Source: Camellia lanceoleosa (Eukaryota > Streptophyta > Magnoliopsida > Ericales > Theaceae). Taken from it: DNA of 64,000 nt. Numbering within the stretch: position 1 is the first letter of the stretch; each line of letters starts with the position of its first letter. The notes below the pieces were generated by a model, which was not told where the DNA came from, did not search any database, and saw only the letters and a list, made by a program, of their open reading frames with translations. The stretch spans positions 39,812,190-39,876,189 of the forward strand of contig CM045761.1 of the NCBI GenBank assembly GCA_025200525.1, read 5' to 3'. The translations under genes and the position numbers were made by a program. Shown here piece by piece: positions 32,536 to 43,372 of the stretch.

Positions 32536-35500
32536 CTGAATCATTCAGGTGCACCAAAATCAGTTGATCAAAGTATATAAGTTGGATGATATATCAAAGT
32601 ATCAAGAAGTTAAGCCTTGTATGAAACACAAAAGTAAATAAAATGGTCTATTATACTTTGCTATCAAGAAAGCCAAAGATGCAGTGAAAATAGCTGCTGC
32701 CTAGCCTAAAAATAGTTTTACCTGCAAAACTTGATTAGGGTCCATTTGGAAAAACTTATTTGCAACATATTTTGCTTCAAATTTGATATTTCATGCGTAA
32801 GCAGTTGTACATTGAAAAGTAAATGTTTTGGTAAAACTAGGGATGGCCATTTAAATCCGATCCACGGGGGCCCGCTCATACCCGCCTGAATGGGGCGGAT
32901 TTTACCCACCCTGACACTTATGTGGGGCGGGAGTGAATTATGTTTTGGTCACCCGCAACGGGGGGTGGGTTGGGGATGGGTATCACTTCCCCCAATCCAA
33001 ACCCAACCCAATATAATTAATAATATATAAATAAATAATATAATTAGACATAAAAAATAATATTAAAAGTTTATGATTTTGTTTAAATGTAAATAAATAA
33101 TAATCTTAAAAGTGTCACTATTTATATATATGAAAATAAAAAATTTATTTAGTGTATTAAGAATTTAAATGGTTTTAATTTTTTGACTATTTGAAATGTG
33201 GTCAGATATCCACGGGTATCGGGTATCCACGGGACGGGGCAGGGTGGGGTTGAAAAATTTCACCCGTGAGGGTGGGCGGTGGCGGTGGGGTGGTGGCGGG
33301 TGTGGGGGTGGAGTTTGTCGGCAGGGAATGGCAAACGACCCGTGGCCATCCTAGGTAAAACTTATCAAATTTACAATTTATTCGCTTTTTCAGCTCAAAA
33401 CCAGCTTCCAGTTTCATGCTTGAGCAATTATACATTGAAAGGTAAATATTTGGGAAAATTAGCATGCTTTCAATTTATTCACTTTTTTAGCTCAAAAAGC
33501 TGCTTCTTGTCTTTTTTCTTTTCTTTTTTTTTCTTTTTAAAAGCTGGGTTCAAGATTTAGTTGCAAATAAGTATAGCCAAACAGACTCTAAACATGTTGA
33601 ATGTCGCAGAGGTCTCAAACTAGGAGCACCACAAGTGTCATAAAAAAATAAAAATAAAAAGAGTAATTTTAAGGAGTGAGAACAGGGGATTGACAATCTA
33701 ATAGAAGAGTAAGGTTGGGAATGGGAGCGGGAGCGCAGCGGGGGTGGGCTGGAGCGGGGTTCAGGAGTGAGGAGCGAGACCCAATAAGAGTTTTAGCAAC
33801 TACGGTTATGAAAGCAACTATATATAATATATACTTTTAATTCAAAGCTGGGGAAAATGTCCAAGATGTAGTTGTTACATGCTTTGTGTAGTGAAAGTCC
33901 CATTGTATCATTTCCCAAAAATGATATTTACATAATTAAAATTCTCAATCTCCATCAACAGAGCTTTTCACATATCAAATCCAATCTAAATTAGCAATTC
34001 ATCTTTCAACGCTACTGCAGACCTCTAATTAGAGGTGCAGCCGTACAGCTCTAGTGAGCTGTCAAGCAATAAAAAAAAAAAAAATAGTGAAGTAAAAGAC
34101 AAAAGAAGGGGAAGAAAAAGACAAATTAGAGCTCCATTAGTAGTCTTTTTTTAGAGGTATGAATCATTTTTCTTCATCTTTCTTTCATCATTTAGCATGA
34201 CAGTAAGTGATGGGAGTATAGGAAGCTCAAGAAAGGCTAAATTTAAAAAAGTCATGATCCTTGGACATTGGCATGATCATAGAGAAAATGATATAAATCT
34301 TCTATAATTATATTATAGTATTATTATAATCTTATTTTATTATTATTTTTATATTTTCTAGGATTTTAAGGTTAGGGGTATTTTAGTAATTTTATTTTTA
34401 CTAACATGAGATGAATAGATCACCCATAGTCTTATGGATTAAGTTATTTAATTAGTTTTTGTTTTTGTTTTTTATTCGGTCTTAAATTAGTTTTAGAAAT
34501 TAAAGATATTTTAGTAGTTTTCTTTTTTTATTGTAATTGGCTTAGGAAATCTCCTAATCCTATATAAACTCATGTAATACTTATAATTTAAGGGTGTTGA
34601 TATTTTATAGAATTTTGAGAGTTTTGAAACCTCTTTCGGTTTGCGTGATGTAACCCTAACCCTAGTTGTGATGCCTAAGAGATTTTATAAGTGATTTTTA
34701 AGGTTGCGTTTGGTAGAGTTTTCTAAATATAATTTGAAAATAGAGTTGTATTTTGAGTTTGTGAGTTTTGGAATTATGATTTGAGTGTGAAAAATTTGTT
34801 TGGTGAATGAGTTTTGAAAAGAGTTTTAAATTACAGCCGTGCTGGGAACCCCCAGAACCCTTAGCTCCCTGTGCTCTTAAGACCAAAAAAAATAAAAAAA
34901 ATTTTGACCAATCAGACCCCATTGGGGGTCCTGGGAGTCACCTCCAGTGGAGGTCTGATGCATTCCTCTTTAAATTGAGTGTGGAATTTTTGATGTGACA
35001 TGTGATATTTGATACAAAAACTTACAACTCATAATCAAACATACAACTCAAAATCTCATAAAAAATTTTAAAAAAATTCTGAATTTTTTTTATTTAAAAT
35101 ATAAAAAATAACAGGTGCCAATTGTAAAAAATAAAATAAAAAAATATGCACTGTTCTGGTCAACTACCCGGATGTCTGGGAGGACGACCGGTTAGCTCAA
35201 ATTTTTTCGTCTTGGACAGAATTTTCAAAAGTGAGTGTAAAATTAATTTTTGAAAACTCTAAACAAACAACACACTTAAAACATAGGGTAGAAATATGTT
35301 TGGAGAATAGAACCAAACACAGTGCAAATCTTTCTTTTTCTTCTCTTTCTTCCCCTCGTTCATTTCAGCACTTTCAACAGTCCAAAACACTGTTCACGAG
35401 TACTGTTTACAGTACCCAAAATTCAATCTTCCAGCTTATTACATTAAGCCCCTAACCCTAATTCTTCCCTATACTAGTAGAATCCCTAATTTTTTTTATT

Positions 35501-38500
35501 ACTTTTCAGCTTGAAATCACAATAAAAACCCACAGAATCCAGCTTTACCGTTCTCGCAGAGCTGTCCATAATTGTCCTACATCAATAAGTGAACTTGAGT
35601 CCCTAACATTAAGATTGAGACACCAATCAAGTTCTAGTTAGGTCCTACTTGGCTTACAAAGTCAATGATTTACACTTAAATATTACTTTTGTTGACTTTA
35701 TGCCTACTGATTAAAGAGATTTTCTGTTTTTGTCCCCATAGGCCCTTAATTATCTGCCAATGTAATTCATAAAAAATAGTTTCGCTACTAAGATGTTCAT
35801 AGAACAAACATCAGTTCCAGCAATAGCATGTAAGCAATATATATGTATATGAAGCCCAATAAATTCCTGTTGTGAAGTGACTGAGGAGTGATTAGGGAAT
35901 GAAGATTAGGGCATACCTAGATCGTTGCTACTAAGAACTGGATCAAGAATCGGACGGCAGTCGATGAGGGTAACAACTGCATACTTCTCCCACTGATCAT
36001 CCGGCAGGCCTTTAGAGGAACGAGCTGCAATCAATCCAGCAGCTGCCAATGCCCCGCATAGTCCAATACCTCTTGACTTGCAACCCTGCAAAATTTGTAA
36101 CCATAGTCTTGGTGCCCAAGTTTATGCACTCATTTTTTTTTTCTTTTTTTACAGGATTATCAAAATTGAAAATGCACTTAACCTCCACCATGTCATATAG
36201 CCAATGTTCTTATGTTAATATATATTTATTGTGGATGTAAATTCCGAGCTACCACACTGCAAGGCTGAGCAGGACACGTGGCAGCATCTTCGAGCAAAGT
36301 AGCCAACCAGGCACTCAAGCTACATAGTTGGTCAGTCGGACAGGCCCGAGCAGTGGATGGGCCAGGTTAAGGGAAAGTCCACATTGAGTAGGAACGAGAT
36401 TATCCTTACTTGGGATGTCACGTACATGGGACATGATCGACCAAAAGCAGAACATAAAGGGAAATGGTGCCTAAAATCTCACAACAGTAATGCACACTCA
36501 CGCTATAAGTAAGTTGAGAACCCAGCAAACCATGTACACAACATCTAGCATTCGTTAAAACATTTGACTTAGGCATCTAGCTTTTGCTGAGCGTTCATAT
36601 TTTCCAGCGGCCATCTCCACCCCTACACATTTATGTAAATTAAATTGTCTATGCCTTTATCTACGAGTTTTGTATTTCACATGCGGTGGAGCATCAAGAT
36701 TGACAAGAAAACATCCTCATCCACTATGGAAGACTTCGCAAGTGTTCCAAATTGTAAAGCATATTTATCACTAAAATCTAAAAATTGACTGAAAAACAAG
36801 TCTGAACTAATTTTAAGTGAAAGAGAGACTTGACTTGACACGTAATGTTGGAATATGCTTAGGGGAAGGCAATTTTCACTTGAATTCTTAAGTAACATAA
36901 TTATCTGAAAAAAATCTGTATTTAAATATTGCAACAATAGAATTTTAGGTTTTAAAAAAAAGTAAATAATTTTCAATCATATCAAACAGGGCATATTCCT
37001 TGGTATCATATACGTCTATTAAGTTATTGGATATTTCTGGGCACAATGGTACAATGGGCCCAATGTACATGTGATTGGTGTATAACAACGACGTCCAGTA
37101 CTTGTGTAAACCCATCTCATATAATAGAATCAGTTTTCTGGAATTTAAAAAAAAAATTAAAAAATAAAAACCAATTTGATAAAAATAAATATCAAAATAA
37201 TATTTTTAATTATTTTCACCCAAAACAAATATAAAATCATATAAAAATGATGAGTTCTTTTACTTTTTTTCCATTCATTCTCAATGATGTGTCAGGAAAT
37301 TGAGTCTTAAGTGTTTTATGTTAGGGGAAATTACACATCAATGGAACCTTCCCAATATAATTGTAAATAATTACAATTATATAAACTTTATCATTGTTCT
37401 GAAATTTTTATTTTTTTTTCAAACTTTCTCTTAATTGTTATTTCCCCTTTATTTTAAAACCAATCAACAATGGAGCATTCGATCATTATATATAAGTTTA
37501 GAAATTATATTTTGAAGGTCTCATGCTTTTTTCTTTAAGGCCTATTTTGGCAACACAGTTAGAATCCGACTTTTTGACTTTTTTGGATCACATTGATGAT
37601 TGATCTTTGTACGTTTTTTTTAAAAAAGTTAAAAAAATCAAAAAGTTAACTTTTAACTTACTTTTCAAAAGAGGCCTAAGAAATAAGATAGTACATAAGT
37701 GTATGTTTTATCTTTACATTTGAAAAATTAACTCTTGCTTATTTTATTTATTTTCACATGTAATTAGCAGTACATTAAACTCTTCTAATAACATATAATT
37801 TTTATTTATAATTTTTTTTTTTTAAAAAAAAACCTTATTGTGTAATGTAAAATAACACCGTGCTATTTTGTTATGGGAAAATGTTTTGTGGCACTAAATT
37901 GGGGGGCATTAATGCTCCTAATTTCCATTTCAGGTAACTGTTTTTTTTTTTTTTTTTGCCTTATATGGAAATTAGGGACATTAGTGCCCCCAATTTAGTG
38001 CCACAAATCAAAACCCTTTGTTATGTCAAATTATAATGAGTTGTTTTATTTTAATACTAATAAACTTAAAGGCCCCGTTTGTTTTGGGAGATAGAATGGA
38101 GAGGATTGATAGTGAGGGGATTAATAGTGAGGGGATTGTTAGTGAGGGAATTGATAGTGAGGGGATTGATAGTGAGGGGATTAATAATGAGAAATTGTTA
38201 AATTATTTTTATATAAAATAATAAAATAAATAAAAAAATATAAAAAATTAAACATTATATTTAAAAAAAAATTACCAATATATAAAAAATAAAAAAAATA
38301 AAAAAATTTCTAATCCCCTCACTATTTTTCTAATACCATCTCTACCTCCTCCTTACCAATCCCCCCTCCAAGGGTATTAGCAATACCAAGGAACTAATAG
38401 TCCCAAGGCTTTTTCTGCAAACAAACAAGGGCATTAGTAATACCTTACCCTCCCTATAGCCCAAAACAAACGGGGCCAAAAACTACACAAACTAGATTAG

Positions 38501-41500
38501 AGATGTTTTGTTTGAACATATCTGGTAAACTACACAACTTAAAAAGTCATAAATGATACTTTGTTAAATTAAAAAAAAAAATTAGGTAATAAAATATTTT
38601 TATTTCAAGTGTCAACCAAACGTCAAAAAACAAAAACAAAACCATTTTTTCCATGTAAAATCAATTTACAAGAAAATTATTTTTTGGGGTAAAATATTTT
38701 CTGTCGAAACAAACATAGCCTGAATAATTTTGTTCAATTTGGTCATTACGATCAAGTTAAAAGTTAAAATTAACAATTTTGAAACATTTATCAATCTACA
38801 CAAATAGAAATCAACAAGACTAATAAAATATTTTTGATCATACATATTACATGGTGGAGCCTTGGGGTGATAAATGACCCGAACAATTAATTATTCAAAT
38901 TTGATTTAAAAATTTTAAGGAATTTCAAAATATGTTCAAGCTTTGTTTGTTCGTTAGCTTTCAAGTCAATCTCAAACGAGCTTTTGTCAACCTGAACTTG
39001 AATAACTTGACATTTTTATGGGCCAAGCTTCTCTCTAGTTTGAGAGCGTACTGTTGGGCCCGTGGGGGCCCACCACGGATTTTGTTTCGATGACCCGAAC
39101 CGTTCAATGTATAGAACTCGTCAAGTACTTTATCCCTATAAAAAATCACGTTGATCGGATCATATTTCTGTGAACAGCAAATATAATCTTCAAAATAAAT
39201 TGTTGACAAAAATCTGATCTGAACAAATAGCTATCGATATCGGATGAATGTAATTTTTTACAGTGATAAAGTACTTGACGAGCTCTATATATTGAACAGT
39301 TCGAATTGTTGAAACATGACCCGTGGTGAGCCCTACGGGCCCAACAGTACCGTCCAGTCCATGTGGATTGGAGACAAGCCTGATCCTATTTTTATATAGG
39401 TCCTATTTGGAAATTGGCTATTTTTTTACTTTTTGATTATTTAGCCATTTCAATAGACAATTTTAATTTTTGTATTCGAAAAGATGGGTTGAATTGTTGT
39501 AGGGAGAAATGTGTTTGAAATTATATTAAACAATAAAATGACAAAAATGCCCCTAAGAAGAGTATGTTCTTGTTGAACGATGTGGTATTGCCCTTTAACT
39601 TGGGAAATGTATTTAGGCTCCAACCACTGGTGTGTATCTCAATGTTTACAGGGGTAATTTGGACATTTGCCAACCTGAGTTGGCAATGCTGTCAAGGCAC
39701 ATGGTCTTTTTTTTTTTTTTTTTTTTTGTATATGCTTTTCTGCTATTTCAGCTGTGAGGCTGAAATAGCCCTCTCCCCCTCCACCTAGCTTCCAAACACC
39801 ACCATAGCTTTGGGTTTGACATGTTTTAAAAAAAAGTAAAAAAAATTACTATTTTATTTAAATCACATCATTTTATTTAAGTTATATCGCATTTTTATCA
39901 TATCACTTTAAATTTAATCCATATTTTATAAAAAACTAAAAAATGCACTTATTTAAATCATTCCGGATCACCCCTTAACCTTCAACTAAGCCACGAGTAA
40001 GAAATATGATTTAAAGTTTTAACTAATTCCAAAATATATTCAAACTCACTTTATTACTATTTTTTTTCATTTTTTGACTTTTTTTTATTATTTTAATTTG
40101 ATTTTTTCAGCCTTGTGTAGTTTTTATTTTTGATTTTTTTTATTTTTATAAAAAAAAATATAATAATTATGATTTAAATGTAACATTTTATCTTATTAAT
40201 TTATGTAGTCAATTTTACAATTTGTGTTTTTTTAACCAAAAATCCATTGTCAAACATAACTTTGAAAAATAAAAATATCTGGAACCTCTGTTTTTGAAAA
40301 ATAAAAATATCTGGAACCTCTGTTTTGGGAGTTTTATGACTCCCTATTTGATTTTGACTTTTGACGTGTGTATAAGATTCACTCATTAATATGAATAAAG
40401 GTTGGGACCTCCTTTGGGGTCACCCCCTTTACCCCCTTGCCACGTGGCAAGAGGTGATTGGAGGAGCAGGAAAAAAAAGAACAATGATTCATCCCCCTTT
40501 TTAAGATCCTTTTGGACCCCCCTCTCTCTCATTGGTTACTTTTTCTTTTCCTTTTTCTTTTTTTTCCTGTCACGTGGTAAAGGGGGTAAAGGGTGACCCC
40601 CAAAGGGGGTCCCAACATTTATTATAAGTGATTGGGATGAAAGTAGGGTCATGAAAAGTCTCTATCACAATTGTTTTAATAAATTAAACTTAAACGATAT
40701 TTTAACAACCGAACAAAATTCGTCGTGTATTATCCTTGGTGGGCTATCATAAAAATTGTTTCACCCAAACTACTCTATCATGTAATATAAAAATTCGACT
40801 TAAAGTGTGTGAATAAGTGCAATTTAACTGAAAATATTTGGAAAAAATATATATATGGATGCAAAGATCAAACAAAAATCATGGTGAAGAAGTTGAACTC
40901 ACAGAAAGAATGCGATGAGTATGATCAGAACTTATCTTCAACCTCACAACCTTGGAACATCTCGGCGATTCCACATCCACGAAATTCAAATTCGCCAGCC
41001 TCAGAGCATTCAGAGAGTACCCAACCATGTCCACACCACGCGCCCAAAACGGCTTATTCCCTTTCCCATTCGGCACACAATCCTCAATTCCCAAACTAAC
41101 CTCTACTCCCCCCTCTATTTCCCTCTCTACCCCCCCTCCTCCCTCAGCCACCGCCGCCGATATCTCCCTCAGCAGCGCCGCCGCCGAGGTCCGGTCACAC
41201 GCCGCCGTGTGCAGCCGTAGCACCACCGCCCACTCGGCATCACTCAAACTGTAAACGCTCGCGAAGAACACATCGGTTTCGGAGTCCAATGAAAGGTCCA
41301 GATCGCGCCAGGTGGTGTTGTTGAGTTCGTGTTCGAGGATCAGTTGGAAGGGGGAGAGGGAGGGGTTGTTGAGGGATCGGAGGATCTCGGCCGTTGATAA
41401 GAGATCGAAGAGCTGGATTTGAAGGTGAGGAGTTAGGGGTGTGATGAAGGAGAATGATGGTGTGGTGATGGTGGAGAAGTGGAGTTTGGAGCGGAGGATA

Positions 41501-41688
41501 GGATGGGAGATTTGAAGATTGTGGAGGGCATTTTGGAGAATTGAGAAGTTAGGTGGTTTAGATAGGAGGAGAGAGAGGACGGTTATGCCGGTGCCGCCGG
41601 GGACCGCCTTGCACCAGCTCTGCTCGGTGCCGCCGGCGGGGCGGCCCTTGGGGGGCGGTGGTGCGTCGGTGTCTTGCTGCTGGTCAGA

Positions 41689-41691
<3 letters not shown>
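32087..41691 (-). CDS. CAT-like/condensation-domain acyltransferase-type protein, 3 exons
   Basis: This is the only intact-looking host gene. Exons are 41691-40903 (789 nt), 36085-35917 (169 nt) and 32535-32087 (449 nt), giving 1,407 nt and 468 residues in one frame. Borders are TCT|GTGAGT, TTTTGCAG|GGT, CTAG|GTATGC and GATTCAG|GGT; phases 0 and 1 agree. The protein has a Pro-rich N-terminus and then GGTEQSWCKAVPGGTGITVL (residues 20-39). HTAACDRTS at 161-169 occupies the place of the catalytic HHxxxD motif of the chloramphenicol-acetyltransferase-like/condensation superfamily. The C-terminal half contains GLIDCRP-like and YPSPLHSREQM segments. I recall similar uncharacterised plant proteins of about 470 residues; their substrate is unknown to me. 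No signal peptide or membrane segment is evident, so it is probably cytosolic. The BAHD DFGWG motif is absent. Introns of 4.8 and 3.4 kb carry many TEs. Confidence 0.85.
32737..33588. mobile_element. MITE in intron 2, host of a nested hAT
   Basis: Termini are GGGTCCATTTGG...ACTTATTTGCAAC and, reversed, GAGTCTGTTTGG...ACTTATTTGCAAC, about 34 bp with few mismatches. TTA precedes and TAA follows. The interior repeats a TACATTGAAARGTAAATRTTT block. A 516-bp hAT element interrupts it at 32838. Confidence 0.55.
32838..33353. mobile_element. Non-autonomous hAT element, 516 bp, exact 8-bp duplication
   Basis: Terminal repeats are TAGGGATGGCCA (32838) and, in complement, TAGGATGGCCA (ending 33353). 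The exact target duplication GGTAAAAC lies at 32830-32837 and 33354-33361. Sub-terminal DNA is GC-rich with GGGCGG and CGGGTA words; the core is AT-rich. No transposase. It is in the same family as 3434-4250, judging by the termini. Confidence 0.85.
33589..34700. other. Intron 2 sequence, no other gene
   Basis: A short GC-rich patch (33722-33785, GGGAGCGGGAGCGCAGCGGG) resembles the sub-terminal DNA of the hAT family but has no ends. The remainder is AT-rich. Confidence 0.4.
34702..35322. mobile_element. Candidate MITE in intron 2
   Basis: GGTTGCGTTTGGTAGAG after TAA on the left resembles the reversed right end CTGTGTTTGGTTCTA. Internal words GAGTTTTGAAAAGAGTTTT and ACAACTCATAATCAAACA link it to the 26028-27062 element. 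The right flank does not show TAA. Confidence 0.35.
35917..36085 (-). CDS. Exon 2 of the acyltransferase-like gene
   Basis: It codes residues 264-319 plus the first base of codon 320, from TTTTGCAG| to |GTATGC. The segment LCGALAAAGLIAARSSK is followed by KYAVVTLIDCR, which corresponds to the linker and core strand of the second half of CAT-like folds. Confidence 0.8.
36236..36685. mobile_element. Candidate solo LTR in intron 1
   Basis: The block is compositionally different from the AT-rich intron, starts TGTAAATTCCGAGC and has a TATAAGTA word about 270 bp in. GTGGA precedes it (36231-36235) and occurs again at 36686-36690, which would be a 5-bp target duplication. The right end lacks the expected CA, so the call is tentative. 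Confidence 0.35.
37539..37676. mobile_element. Small PIF/Harbinger-like MITE in intron 1
   Basis: Termini are GGCCTATTTTGG and, reversed, GGCCTCTTTTGA, flanked by exact TAA (37536-37538 and 37677-37679). The interior is AT-rich with ACTTTTTGACTT words. Confidence 0.7.
37885..38007. mobile_element. Foldback element of 123 bp with near-perfect arms
   Basis: Two arms of about 44 bp (left TTTGTGGCACTAAATTGGGG..., right complement) are separated by a 16-T loop region. The only differences are a few bases such as CTCCTAATT against ATTAGGGA. Transcribed, it would form a long hairpin. No coding sequence. Confidence 0.7.
38071..38477. mobile_element. Tourist-like MITE with perfect 18-bp ends and internal minisatellite
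   Basis: GGCCCCGTTTGTTTTGGG at 38071-38088 and its exact complement at 38460-38477 form the ends. AAA lies on both sides. Near the left end are about six copies of a 15-bp unit, GATAGTGAGGGGATT (38108-38190), and the right side carries its complement in diverged form. The ends match the GGCCYYGTTTGG style of PIF/Harbinger MITEs. Confidence 0.75.
39048..39350. mobile_element. Foldback MITE with about 110-bp inverted arms
   Basis: It starts GTACTGTTGGGCCCGT and ends with the inverted match ACGGGCCCAACAGTAC. The arms stay similar for about 110 bp (shared CAAGTACTTTATC and ATCACGTTGATCGGAT-type words). It is related in its inner part to 43373-43765. Confidence 0.7.
40390..40626. mobile_element. 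MITE with GC-rich inverted ends in intron 1
   Basis: The left TGAATAAAGGTTGGGACCTC and the reversed right ATAAATGTTGGGACCCCC, both followed by GGGGTCACCCCCTTTACC and GCCACGTGGC-type words, form arms of about 60 bp. A CT-rich centre has CTCTCTCTCATTGGTTAC. A second, partial copy lies at 52842-53013. Confidence 0.7.
40903..41691 (-). CDS. Exon 1 of the acyltransferase-like gene
   Basis: It codes residues 1-263, from ATG at 41691-41689 to the codon before the consensus donor GTGAGT (donor GT at 40902-40901). It holds the HTAACD motif and a 188-206 Gly/Glu-rich loop. This start is chosen because the following residues are conserved-looking and a CT repeat, typical of plant leaders, lies directly upstream. 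Confidence 0.85.

Positions 41692-41692
<1 letters not shown>

Positions 41693-41727
<35 letters not shown>
41693..41727 (-). repeat. CT dinucleotide repeat in the leader of the acyltransferase-like gene
   Basis: About 17 CT units on the minus strand end one base before the ATG. CT repeats are common in plant core promoters and leaders; length variation here could affect expression or initiation. Confidence 0.85.
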
Positions 41728-41729
<2 letters not shown>

Positions 41730-41944
41730 ATTGGGGAAAGGAGTAGAGGGGACACGAGAGAGCAAAAAGCACCATTGTTGTGAACCCAAAACAAGGACAT
41801 AAAAAAAAAAAATTTAAAAATGGGAAGAGAATGGAGGACGACAAAAACTCGTCTGTTTGAAAATGCTACTTATTGCATCATCCAAAACAACCCATCACTC
41901 GTCTGTTTCAATTCCTTCTATAATAAAAAATTGAGTTTAGTTAT

Positions 41945-42135
41945 GGTGTGCAACTTACACCTTATACCTTATATCTTACACTTACACTTTACACTTATAA
42001 TTTTTTGTAAAAAATTAAACCTTACACTTACATCTTTTTTGAGGTTACACACCATATGCAACCCACTTACACCTTACACTTTACACTTACACCTTATATT
42101 TATACTTACACCTTACACTTATACTTTTTGTGTAA
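41945..42135. repeat. Degenerate TTACAC tandem repeat
   Basis: Short units of 6-12 bp (TTACACCTTACAC, CTTACACTTACA) recur with interruptions by two AT-rich islands. They do not match the plant telomere repeat. Confidence 0.7.
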
Positions 42136-42476
42136 GTGACACATGATGTGCACTTGCACACTTAAGAAAACTCCTAAAAAATTATATATATTTGCCTTAA
42201 ATACTATAACCATTGTGATATTATTTAATTTAAAAATAATTTTAAATTTTAGGTCAAATTTGACATCTAATAAATAATACAAAAAGTTAAAAAGTCACTA
42301 ACTTATTTAAGTTATATCATCTTATTTAAATCGCATCACCTTTATAACACATCACATCAAACCCAACCCAAACCCAATCCATATAAGCCAATAAGTCAAA
42401 AAGTACACTTTTTTAGAACATCCCAAATCAATCCTTAATATCAATCTCACCAAATTTTTTTTAGGGAATGGGTTAA

Positions 42477-42717
42477 GGTCAAGTTTGGCAAGTTGAAAAA
42501 AAAGTTAAAAAGTTATCACTATTCACCAAAAGTCAAAAATTACGACTGCACAATTCTCAATTCTAATTTTTTCCTACACACTAATTTATATAATTTTTTA
42601 ATACACATTTTTTCATAAAAAATTAAAAAGTTAACTCAAACATCCATATTTTTTTCCTCAATTTTTTAGTCAAAAAAGATAAAAAGTGCACTTATTTAGG
42701 ACACCTCAAACAACCCC
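42477..42717. mobile_element. PIF/Harbinger-like MITE (copy B of a two-copy family)
   Basis: Exact TAA lies at 42474-42476 and 42718-42720. Ends are GGTCAAGTTTGGCAAG and, reversed, AGGGGTTGTTTGAGG. The body matches 12368-12635 over most of its length. Confidence 0.7.
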
Positions 42718-43372
42718 TAAAAGTCACTCCCTAATTTTTGACTTATTTTAAATCACATTATCTCACATTTTTATATTTTTTTTTTTAAAAATCAAAAAGT
42801 CAGCTTTTTACCATCTTCTCAAAATACCTCTTAATGTATTGGGTTTCAGTTTTCTGAAAATTGAGCTTTTTATTTTCTGTATTTTTTTGGTTTTCGTAAA
42901 ATATTTTTAAAATATTAAGTAATTTTTTTAACTTTTTTAGATGTATCTAAGTAGTAAAATATTTGTGGAAAAATACTTTAAAAAATTAATAAAAACACAA
43001 AGATAGGAAAATATTTTTCATATTTTTATATTTTTGATATTTAGTGAATTTTAAAAAAAAATCACAAATATTATAATTTTTAAATGTATTTATATTAGGT
43101 GTGTCTATAAATTAAAAAATTACTTAAAATATTAAAAAAATTTGAATAAAAATAAAAAAATAAAATTTTTTAAAAAATAAATTCTAAAAATTGAAACCAA
43201 ACATAATATATTATTTTTATAATATCTCTCAAATAGTTCTAATAATAATGATAAATTAATATTAAAAATGCCACCTTTACGATACATACACGTATACTAT
43301 TAGATAACGCTAATGTTTGGGATTTTTTTAGGGATGATTTCCACACCTCTATAATGATTCAATTTGGGGTTA

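Noticed and set aside
33722..33785. GC-rich patch as a third hAT element
   Set aside because: Similar composition only; no TAGGGATGGC terminus and no 8-bp duplication found.
37885..38007. Rho-independent-type terminator from hairpin plus T run
   Set aside because: This is a nuclear plant context; the T run is the loop of a foldback element, not a tail.
38018..38221. 67-codon frame with repeated Ile-Asp-Ser-Glu-Gly
   Set aside because: A translation of the 15-bp minisatellite of the Tourist MITE.
40915..41254. Two plus-strand frames of about 100 codons
   Set aside because: They are shadows of exon 1 of the minus-strand acyltransferase-like gene, in a GC-rich stretch.
41945..42135. Possible interstitial telomere repeat
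   Set aside because: Units are TTACAC/CTTACACC types; the plant telomere unit TTTAGGG does not occur in tandem.
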